Assembly: GCF_013363995.1 (NCBI RefSeq)
Contig: NZ_JABWGO010000001.1
Location: forward strand, 1,869,222-1,933,221
DNA from: Nonomuraea rhodomycinica
GTDB lineage: Bacteria; Actinomycetota; Actinomycetes; Streptosporangiales; Streptosporangiaceae
Direction: 5' to 3'
DNA: 64,000 bases
Every line of letters begins with the position of its first letter. The first letter of the stretch is position 1. Of this stretch, positions 49,926 through 56,597 are shown one piece after another. A program made the translations under genes and the position numbers. The notes beneath the pieces are model-generated. The model was given only the letters and a program-made list of their open reading frames with translations, did no database searches and was not told where the DNA came from.

Positions 49926-51086
49926 GACGATGTTGAGCTCGGGCCGGGCGCCGGCGAGGGCGAAGCGGCGCGCGTCGAAGCCGCTGACGTCCACGAACGG
50001 CTCCCGCCCCAGGTACAGGTCGCGGACCACCTCGCCGACGGCCGGGCTCATCAGGAAGCCGTGGCCGGAGAACCCGGTGGCGTAGATGAACCGGTCCACC
50101 CCGGGGGCGACGCCGATGAGCGCGTTGTGGTCGGGCGTCACCTCGTACAGGCCGGCCCAGCCGGTGGCGATGCCGGTCTCCATGAGCGCCGGGGCGCGGC
50201 GGGCCATGGCCTCGCCCAGCCGCGGCAGCCAGGCGTCGGACCGGTCGAGCTTGAACCCGGGCGTCTCGTCGGGGTCGGACATGCCGAGCAGCAGGCCGGG
50301 CCCCTCGCGGTGGAAGTAGAACGTGGTGCCGAAGTCGATGGTGAACGCCGTCGGCGGCAGGTCCGGGACCGGCTCGGTGACCAGCACCTGGCGGCGCAGC
50401 GGGGTCACCGGCAGGTCCACGCCCACCCACGCGCCGACGGGGGCCGACCAGGCGCCGGCCGCGCAGACGACGGTGTCGGTCTCGATGCGGCCGCCCTCGG
50501 TCAGGACGGCGGTGACGCGGCCGTCCACGGTCTCGACGCCGGTCGCGGCGCAGTTCGGCAGCAGCCGCGCGCCGAGCCTGCGGGCCGCGCCCGCGTAGCC
50601 GAGGACGACCGACTCGGGCGTGCAGTGGCCGTCGGTGGGCGAGTACGCGGCGCCGAGCAGCCCCTCGGTGTCGATGAGCGGCGACAGCTCGGCGGCCTCG
50701 CGCAGCGAGATCATCCGGCTGGGCACCCCGAGGTCGTTCTGGATCGCGACGTTCTTCTCGAACTCGGCGACGGCTGCGGGCGTGTCGAGGAGGAACAGGT
50801 AGCCGGGCTTGTGCAGGTCGATCTCCTGGCCGAACCGCTCGGCGAAGGCGTCGAACGTCTCCAGGCTGCGTACGGCCAGCTCGATGTTGACCCGGTCGGA
50901 GAACTGCGCGCGCACTCCCCCGGCGGCCTTGGAGGTGGAGCCGGAGCCCAGCGGCCCCTTGTCGAGGAGCACCACGTCCCGCACCCCGGCGGCGGCCAGC
51001 GCGTAGGCCGAGCTGACGCCCATGGCGCCACCCCCGATGATCACGACCGAGGCTCGCGACGGCAGCTCGCGCCCGGACTCGTTCAT
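49923..51086 (-). CDS. FAD-dependent amine/amino-acid oxidoreductase (DAO, sarcosine-oxidase-beta-like)
   Basis: The protein has 387 residues with the FAD dinucleotide fold at the start (ASVVIIGGGAMGVSSAYALAAAGVRDVVLLDKG), the DAO landmarks GSGSTSKAAGGVRAQFSDRVN and PTDGHCTPESVVLGYAGAARRLGARLLP, and the flavin-capping C-terminal ATGFSGHGFLMSPAVGEVVRDL. It should oxidise a secondary or N-substituted amine. Next to the Amadori operon, a fructosyl-amine or sarcosine-type substrate is likely. The ATG overlaps the stop of a 41-codon gene (ATGA), and GGAAGGAG lies inside that small gene, showing translational coupling. Confidence 0.88.
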   Translation of the reverse strand: MNESGRELPSRASVVIIGGGAMGVSSAYALAAAGVRDVVLLDKGPLGSGSTSKAAGGVRAQFSDRVNIELAVRSLETFDAFAERFGQEIDLHKPGYLFLLDTPAAVAEFEKNVAIQNDLGVPSRMISLREAAELSPLIDTEGLLGAAYSPTDGHCTPESVVLGYAGAARRLGARLLPNCAATGVETVDGRVTAVLTEGGRIETDTVVCAAGAWSAPVGAWVGVDLPVTPLRRQVLVTEPVPDLPPTAFTIDFGTTFYFHREGPGLLLGMSDPDETPGFKLDRSDAWLPRLGEAMARRAPALMETGIATGWAGLYEVTPDHNALIGVAPGVDRFIYATGFSGHGFLMSPAVGEVVRDLYLGREPFVDVSGFDARRFALAGARPELNIV

Positions 51087-51208
51087 GGGACGGCTCCTTC
51101 CGGCGTCATGGGGAACGGCGTGTCCAGCATCGCGGAGCGGGCGGCGCCGGAGGAAGCGGGCGAGCGCGGCCATCTGTGGGCGTGGCGGAAGAACTTCTTA
51201 TGCTTCAT
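51083..51208 (-). CDS. 41-residue small protein coupled between LysR and FAD oxidase genes
   Basis: The sequence starts MKHKKFFRHAHRWPRSPASSGAARS and ends in AMLDTPFPMTPEGAVP. The N-terminus is strongly basic (Lys, His, Arg), the middle Ser/Ala-rich, and the end hydrophobic and acidic. Its ATG overlaps the LysR stop and its stop overlaps the oxidase ATG, both in ATGA arrangements. The three frames therefore form one continuous coupled unit, and the small gene is positioned to be translated. No family is recognised. Options are a small regulatory or stabilising subunit of the oxidase, a coupling leader, or a modified peptide. Confidence 0.55.
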   Translation of the reverse strand: MKHKKFFRHAHRWPRSPASSGAARSAMLDTPFPMTPEGAVP

Positions 51209-52143
51209 CGCTGCTGCTCCGCGCAGGCGAGGCCGGGCAGGACGCCGCCCAGCCGGGCCGCGGCCCGGCGCAGGGCGCGCACCGCGCCGGTGATCACCGG
51301 GTTCGTGGTCTCCGAACGGTACACGGCGCCGATGCGGCGGCGGGCGCCCACCCCGTCGAGCCGGGCCGCGGCCACGCCCTCGCTCGGCTGGTGGGCCAGC
51401 GCCGGGACGAGGGCGACACCCAGGCCGGAGCGGACGAAGCCGCGGATGACGCCGTAGTCGTTGCTGCGGTAGTCGACCTGCGGCTGGTAGCCCGCCTGGG
51501 CGCACAGGCCGCGCAGGAACGCGGCCCCGGCCGTGCCCTCCCGGGTGGCCACCCAGGTCTCGTGCTTGAGGTCGTCGAGGCCGACGGCCCCGGCGCCGGC
51601 CAGGGAGTGCCGTTCGGGCAGCAGCACCAGCAGCTCCTCCTCCAGCAGCCGGACCTGGCGCAGGTCCCTGGGCCAGACCCGGGGCACCAGGTCGTACCGG
51701 TAGACCAGCGCCATGTCGAGTTCCCCGGCGCGGACGAGCGGGATCAGCTCGTCCGGCTCGCCCTCGTCGAGCAGGGTCTCCACGGACGGGTGCGACTGGG
51801 CGTACCCGGCCAGCGCGATCGGCAGGAGCCGCTGGCTGGCCGTGGGGAAGCTGCCGAGCCGGAGCCGGCCGATCGTGCCCTCGCACAGGCCGCGGACGTC
51901 CTCCTCCAGGGCGTCCAGCGCCGAGAGCACGTCCACGGAGCGCTGGACGAGGTAGCGGGCCGCCGGGGTCGGCGTGATCGTGTGGGCGCCGCGCTCGAAC
52001 AGCGGCACCTTGACCACGCGTTCCAGCGCGGCGATCTGCTGCGAGACGGCGGAGCCGGTGTAACCGAGGCTCCGGGCCGCGGCGGCGAACGACCCGGCGT
52101 GCAGCACGGCGGCCAGCGTCCGGAGGTGCACCGGGTTGAGCAT
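51205..52143 (-). CDS. LysR-family transcriptional regulator
   Basis: The protein has 312 residues. MLNPVHLRTLAAVLHAGSFAAAARSLGYTGSAVSQQIAALERVVKVPLFERG is a textbook LysR DNA-binding domain. It is followed by the two-lobed effector domain (GRLRLGSFPTASQRLLPIALAGYAQSHPSVETLLDEGEPDELIPLVRAGELDMALVY). The start at MLNPVHL is chosen because nine codons of upstream in-frame sequence look unlike the family. Unusually for LysR, it is the first gene of the operon it probably controls, since the small protein and FAD oxidase genes follow with overlapping codons. It is divergent from the SWIM gene. Confidence 0.88.
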   Translation of the reverse strand: MLNPVHLRTLAAVLHAGSFAAAARSLGYTGSAVSQQIAALERVVKVPLFERGAHTITPTPAARYLVQRSVDVLSALDALEEDVRGLCEGTIGRLRLGSFPTASQRLLPIALAGYAQSHPSVETLLDEGEPDELIPLVRAGELDMALVYRYDLVPRVWPRDLRQVRLLEEELLVLLPERHSLAGAGAVGLDDLKHETWVATREGTAGAAFLRGLCAQAGYQPQVDYRSNDYGVIRGFVRSGLGVALVPALAHQPSEGVAAARLDGVGARRRIGAVYRSETTNPVITGAVRALRRAAARLGGVLPGLACAEQQR

Positions 52144-52273
52144 CAGCAGATCTGTCCTTACATGTACCAATTACCGATATTCTCCCGTACCTCCAGGCCC
52201 GTGAACAGCCACGACTCACATGCCGGACACCCGCGGCGGGCTTTTGTCGGTGGTGATCCCTACTGTCCCGGCC

Positions 52274-53623
52274 ATGAGTCAAGCGACGCAGACCTACAGC
52301 TACGCCGCGCCCTCCGCGATGGTGGACGGGCGCCTCGGACTGTCCACCTCCGGCGGCCGGGCGCTCAGCGGCCCCGCTGTGGCGCCCCGGTTCTTCAGCG
52401 GGCTGGTGACCCAGGCCGCGCCCGCCGCCGCCGCGCTGCTGGGCGTGGCCGACGTGGCCCTCGCCCGTTACCACCAGCCGCGTCCCGGCTGGACCCGCGA
52501 CCCGGTCGTCACCTGTGGCGGCGACCGGCTGCGCTTCGAGTCGTTCTCCGCCTGCGGCGGCGTCTACGCCCGGCTCGACCTGCTCGGCGGCGCCCTGGAC
52601 GGCGAGGTCTTCGACCGGGGCACCACCAACGTCGACGTCAACGGCCCGCTGCGCGAGGCGCTGGCCAGGGTGGGCGGGCGTGACCCGCTGCACCTGGGCG
52701 TCGGGGCCGACGAGCTGGTCGTCACCACGCTCGACGGCGCGGTCGTGGAGAAGAAGGTGCCGCTGCCGGAGCGGTGGCTGCGCGGCTTCGCCGAGGTCCA
52801 GGTCATCGCGGCGGGCATGGACCTGCGGGCGGAGCTGACCGGCATGAGCGCCGTGCGGTTCCTGCGGTCGCTGCCCAAGCGCGCCACGGCCGACCTGTGG
52901 GTCGCCCCGGCGGGCCGCGACCTGCGCGTCACCGACCGGCCCGGCGCGGGCGCGGTGTGCCTGTCGGGCGCGGGCCGCCTGGCCACGCTGCACCCCCTGC
53001 TGCGCTTCGCGAAGAGTCTCAAGGTGTACGGCCCGGCGGGCGGCGACGGTCCGCTGTCGAGCGCCTGGGAGCTGGAGCTGCCGGGCATGCGCTACACCCT
53101 CGCCCTGTCGCCGGAGCGCTGGCGCGGCTTCTCCGGCGAGGGCGCCGTGCTGGCCGACCTGGCCACCGACGAGGCCGAGGCCGACGCCGACGTGGTGGGC
53201 ATGCTGCTCAACTTCGAGCCGGAGGTGGAGATCGGCCTGCTGGCCGACCGCGCCGGCCTGCCCGTGGACCGGGTCCGGGCCGCCCTCACGCAGCTCGGCA
53301 CGGCCGGCCGCGTGGGCTACGACCTGGCGGAGGCGGCGCACTTCCACCGCGAGCTGCCCTACGACCGCGAGCACGTCCAGCACCTCAACCCGCGCCTCAC
53401 CTCGGCCAGGAAGCTCGTCGAGGGCGGCGCGGTGCGGCTCGACGGCGACGTGGCCCGGGTGCGCACCGACGGCGGCATGCGCGAGGTCAGGCTGTCGGAC
53501 GGCTCGTGCACCTGCCCGTGGTGGTGGGACCACCGCGGCTCGCGTGGGCCGTGCAAGCACGTGCTGGCCGCCCGCATCGCCGCCCGCGCCACCGAGGACG
53601 TGCCCGCCGACGCCCTCCGGTGA
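52274..53623 (+). CDS. SWIM zinc-finger family protein
   Basis: The protein has 449 residues. Near the C-terminus CTCPWWWDHRGSRGPCKH gives the CxCx12CxH SWIM zinc motif (Cys412, Cys414, Cys427, His429). The N-terminal ~400 residues (starting MSQATQTYSYAAPSAMVDGRLGLSTSGGRALSGPAVAPRFFSGL) match the actinobacterial SWIM family. That family is usually followed by a DUF6493 gene and in other lineages travels with MoxR and vWA genes (for example the E. coli yeh cluster). SWIM fingers bind DNA, RNA or protein; the role here is unknown. Its usual partner is found 3 kb away in inverted orientation. Confidence 0.85.
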   Translation: MSQATQTYSYAAPSAMVDGRLGLSTSGGRALSGPAVAPRFFSGLVTQAAPAAAALLGVADVALARYHQPRPGWTRDPVVTCGGDRLRFESFSACGGVYARLDLLGGALDGEVFDRGTTNVDVNGPLREALARVGGRDPLHLGVGADELVVTTLDGAVVEKKVPLPERWLRGFAEVQVIAAGMDLRAELTGMSAVRFLRSLPKRATADLWVAPAGRDLRVTDRPGAGAVCLSGAGRLATLHPLLRFAKSLKVYGPAGGDGPLSSAWELELPGMRYTLALSPERWRGFSGEGAVLADLATDEAEADADVVGMLLNFEPEVEIGLLADRAGLPVDRVRAALTQLGTAGRVGYDLAEAAHFHRELPYDREHVQHLNPRLTSARKLVEGGAVRLDGDVARVRTDGGMREVRLSDGSCTCPWWWDHRGSRGPCKHVLAARIAARATEDVPADALR

Positions 53624-53707
53624 CCACGGGCAGGCGCCCTCCGGTGACCACGGGGCAGACGCCCTCCGGTGACGGCAGGCGGCCTCCGGCGACCACGGGC
53701 CGGCGGG
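53624..53707. repeat. Short direct repeats in the SWIM-LacI convergent gap
   Basis: Units of the form CCTCCGGTGACCACGGG(G)CAG recur four times with small changes, beginning at the end of the SWIM gene and running to the LacI stop. No stem-loop terminator or gene is visible. Confidence 0.6.
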
Positions 53708-54799
53708 TCAGCGGCGCACGCTGGAGTCGCGGACGACCAGCTCCGGGTCGAAGAGCACCTGCCGGTGCCGGTGACGCTCACCCTCGTCGATCTCCTCCAG
53801 CAGCAGCTCGGCGGCCACCCGGCCGAGCTCCTCGCGCGGCTGCCGGATCGACGACAGCGGCACCGCCGCCGCCGCGGCGTAGTCGATGTCGTCGTAGCCG
53901 ATGAGCGCCACGTCGCCGGGGATGCGCAGGCCGGCGGCGGTCAGCCCGTGCATGAGGCCGAGCGCGAGCAGGTCGTTGGCGCAGAACAGCGCGGTGGGCC
54001 GCTCGGGGACGGGCATCGCGGCCAGCCGCTCAGCGGCGTGCCGCCCGGAGGCGAAGCTCAGCGACGGCACGTCGATCAGCGTGAGCGAGGGCTCCTCGGC
54101 GCTCCCCGCCGCGCCGCCCTCCGTCGCGAGGCCGGCCTCGCCTGGCTGGTCTCGCCGGCCGCGCCGGAACGCGGCGGCCGCGGCCTCCACCGCCTGGGCA
54201 GCGCCCTTGTGCCGCTCGGCGACCTGGCTGATCGACCAGGAGCCGCCCACGAAGCCCAGCCTCCGGTGGCCCTGCGCGAGCAGGTGCTCGGTGGCCAGCC
54301 GGCCGCCGAGCACGTCATCCACGGCGACCGAGCAGCGGTTGCGCCGCGTGGCCCGGTGGTCGAGCAGCACCACCGGCGTGCCCCGCTCGATGATCTGCTC
54401 CAGCCGCTCGTTCTCCCGCTCGACCGGCGTGATGAGGATGCCCTGGACGCGCTGCTCCTCCAGGTGGTGCAGGTAGCGGTGCTCGCGCGGCCCGTCCTGG
54501 TCGCTGTTGCACAGCGTGACGATCATCCCGTTGTCGGCGGCGACCGCCTCCACGCCCTTGGCGACGTCGGTGAAGAACGGGTTGGTGACGTCCAGCACCA
54601 CCAGGCCCATGGTGCGCGTGCGGCCGGAGCGCAGCGCCCGGGCCGACTCGTTGCGCACGAAGCCGAGCTCGTTCATGGCGTTGAGCACCCGCTCGCGCGT
54701 GGCGGGCGAGACCGCGTCGGGGCGGTTCAGCACGTTGCTGACCGTCCCCACGGACACGCTGGCCAGCTTGGCGACCTCCTTGATGCTCGCTATCGCCAT
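53708..54799 (-). CDS. LacI-family regulator next to a decayed target gene
   Basis: The protein has 363 residues. ASIKEVAKLASVSVGTVSNVLNRPDAVSPATRERVLNAM is the DNA-binding start, and TRTMGLVVLDVTNPFFTDVAKGVEAVAADNGMIVTLCNSDQ opens the effector domain. A ~25-residue insertion between the two effector subdomains (AFRRGRRDQPGEAGLATEGGAAGSAEE) is not typical. A perfect TGAAACGTTTCA operator lies 177 nt upstream, pointing away from this gene at a truncated hydrolase remnant. The regulator has probably lost its natural target here or now acts elsewhere. Confidence 0.9.
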   Translation of the reverse strand: MAIASIKEVAKLASVSVGTVSNVLNRPDAVSPATRERVLNAMNELGFVRNESARALRSGRTRTMGLVVLDVTNPFFTDVAKGVEAVAADNGMIVTLCNSDQDGPREHRYLHHLEEQRVQGILITPVERENERLEQIIERGTPVVLLDHRATRRNRCSVAVDDVLGGRLATEHLLAQGHRRLGFVGGSWSISQVAERHKGAAQAVEAAAAAFRRGRRDQPGEAGLATEGGAAGSAEEPSLTLIDVPSLSFASGRHAAERLAAMPVPERPTALFCANDLLALGLMHGLTAAGLRIPGDVALIGYDDIDYAAAAAVPLSSIRQPREELGRVAAELLLEEIDEGERHRHRQVLFDPELVVRDSSVRR

Positions 54800-54975
54800 G
54801 GCTCCTCACACGGGGACGGGGACACCCGGATCTTGAGCCAGGGTACTACAGGACCGCGACGGCCTTTGAAACGTAACAACGCGGACGATCGCCGCGACAC
54901 AGTCATGACCTCGGAACTTGCCCGCAACCTCTTGACTCCTTTCGGTAACTGGCTGAGCGTGCCGGGCAATACGGC

Positions 54976-54987
54976 TGAAACGTTTCA
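54976..54987. promoter_or_regulatory. LacI-type operator, perfect 12-bp palindrome
   Basis: TGAAACGTTTCA is the consensus form bound by many actinobacterial LacI regulators. A half-site-like TTGAAACGTAAC is seen near 54866. The palindrome abuts the truncated CocE-type coding remnant. Confidence 0.75.
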
Positions 54988-55589
54988 TGGCTGGGCGAGC
55001 CGGCCGACCACTACGTGGCCGACCCCGCCGACCCGGTGCCGACCGCGGGTGGCGCGACCTTCCTGCCGGGCGTGCTCCTCGGCCGCGACTCGGGCCAGAA
55101 GGAGCAGGCGGCCGTCGAGAGCCGCCGCGACGTGCTCGTCTACACCAGCCAGCCGCCGGCCGGGGACGTGGAGGTGACCGGCGAGGTGGTCGTCGAGCTG
55201 CACGCCTCCTCCGGCGCCGCCGACTGCGACTGGACGGCGCGACTGGTGGACGTCCATCCCGACGGGCGCGCGTACGGGGGGTGGACGGCGTCCTGCGGGC
55301 GCGCTACCGGCACGGCACGGACCGGGAGGTGCCGCTGACGCCCGGGGAGCCGGAGCTGTTCCGGTTCGCGCTCGGCGCCACCAGCATGGTGTTCAAGGCC
55401 GGGCACCGGCTGCGGCTGCAGGTGGCCGGCTCCGACTTCCCGCGCTTCGACCGCGACCCGCAGCAGTGGGTCACGATCGCGACGGCCGGCCAGGCGGACC
55501 TGCGGCCGGCCCGGCAGACGCTCCACCACGACGCCGCCCGCCCCAGCCGGCTCCTCCTGCCGGTCGTGGGGGAGCTCTCGTTCGGCTAG
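54988..55589 (+). pseudogene. CocE/NonD-type hydrolase remnant: N-terminus deleted, frameshifted
   Basis: The sequence resumes in mid-domain directly after the LacI operator: WLGEPADHYVADPADPVPTAGGATFLPG, then DVLVYTSQPPAGDVEVTGEVVVELHAS and DCDWTARLVDVHPDGRAYG. These are the C-terminal jelly-roll landmarks of X-Pro dipeptidyl-peptidase-like CocE/NonD hydrolases. At a run of six G (55276-55281) the frame must slip by one base. After that it reads VDGVLRARYRHGTDREVPLTPGEPE...FALGATSMVFKAGHRLRLQVAGSDFPRFDR to the stop. The catalytic alpha/beta-hydrolase half, about 350 residues, is missing. The stop shares a CTAG with the opposing DUF72 gene. It is clearly non-functional as a hydrolase. Confidence 0.8.
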
Positions 55590-56497
55590 GGCCCGCCGGG
55601 CGGGGGGATGACGTCGGCGCCGACCTCCTCCAGCAGCTCGGCCAGGCGGGCGGCGTTGCGCTGGGAGTTGTCGGCGCAGCAGTTGTTGGTGAGCACGTGC
55701 GTGACGGCGGCCTCCTGGGACAGCGCCGCGATCCGGCCGGCCCAGTCGCGCAGCTCCTCCTCGGCGTACAGGTAGCCGAACCGCTCCTCGATGACCCGGC
55801 TGGTCCACTTGTCGGAGTGGCCGTGCAGGCGCACCACGGCCAGGTCGGAGGTCGCGGCCAGCACGGGCGGCACGGACGACGCGTGCCCCTGGGGCATGTC
55901 CACCCCCACGTACGGCAGGTCGTGGGCGGCGAGGAAGCCCAGTGTCTCGCGGCGGTGGCCGTCGTCCAGCCACGCCGCGTTGCGGAACTCGACGCAGATC
56001 CGGGCCGGCCGGCAGCGGTCGCGGCACTCCAGGATGTAGCGGCGGCTCGCGCCCCCGGGCCGGAACCACGGCGGGAACTGGAACAGCACCGCCCCCAGCT
56101 TGCCCGCCTCCCGTAACGGCCGCAGCGCCCCCAGGAACCGGTCCCACACCTGCTCGGCCACCTCCGGCGGCACGTCCCGCAGGTAGAGGGAGCGCCGCGG
56201 CTCGCCGAGCGCCGTCCGTAAGTCCTTGTACAGCGCGTCGGGCCGGGTGGGATGGTGGGTGAGCAGGGAGAACGCCTTGACGTTGAAGGTGAAGTCGGCG
56301 GGGGTGCGGTCGCGCCACGACGCCGCGGTCCGCTCGGAGGGCGGGTGGTAGTAGGTGGCGTCCACCTCCACCAGCGGGAATCGGGAGGCGTAGAAACGAA
56401 GACGGGCCTCGGGCGTGGCGGCGTCGGGGGGATACCAGCCGGAGGCGAGCAGCGACTTGTCGGTCCACGAGGCCGTACCGACGAGGATCTTGCCCAT
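55586..56497 (-). CDS. DUF72 family protein
   Basis: The protein has 303 residues. MGKILVGTASWTDKSLLASGWYPPDAATPEARLRFYASRFPLVEVDATYYHPPSERTAASW is the characteristic DUF72 TIM-barrel start. FNVKAFSLLTHHPTRP, AVLFQFPPWF, ICVEFRNAAWL, VVRLHGHSDKW and THVLTNNCCADNSQRNAARLAELL follow in the usual order. Function is unknown; the fold and conserved acidic/His residues suggest a phosphate- or nucleic-acid-related hydrolase. The start at MGKILVG matches family members; upstream in-frame codons look non-homologous. It converges on the CocE-type remnant. Confidence 0.88.
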   Translation of the reverse strand: MGKILVGTASWTDKSLLASGWYPPDAATPEARLRFYASRFPLVEVDATYYHPPSERTAASWRDRTPADFTFNVKAFSLLTHHPTRPDALYKDLRTALGEPRRSLYLRDVPPEVAEQVWDRFLGALRPLREAGKLGAVLFQFPPWFRPGGASRRYILECRDRCRPARICVEFRNAAWLDDGHRRETLGFLAAHDLPYVGVDMPQGHASSVPPVLAATSDLAVVRLHGHSDKWTSRVIEERFGYLYAEEELRDWAGRIAALSQEAAVTHVLTNNCCADNSQRNAARLAELLEEVGADVIPPPGGP

Positions 56498-56597
56498 GAG
56501 GTCACCGTTCGTTGGGGGGAATGCGGGTCGGCGGTCGGGGTCGTCGACGCACACGCATTCCCCGGCGCGGACGATGTAGGCGCGAGAGCGACGCCGG

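Noticed and set aside
54806..54988. A 60-codon minus-strand frame starting inside the LacI operator
   Set aside because: There is no ribosome site, no homology, and it covers the LacI promoter region; treated as non-coding.
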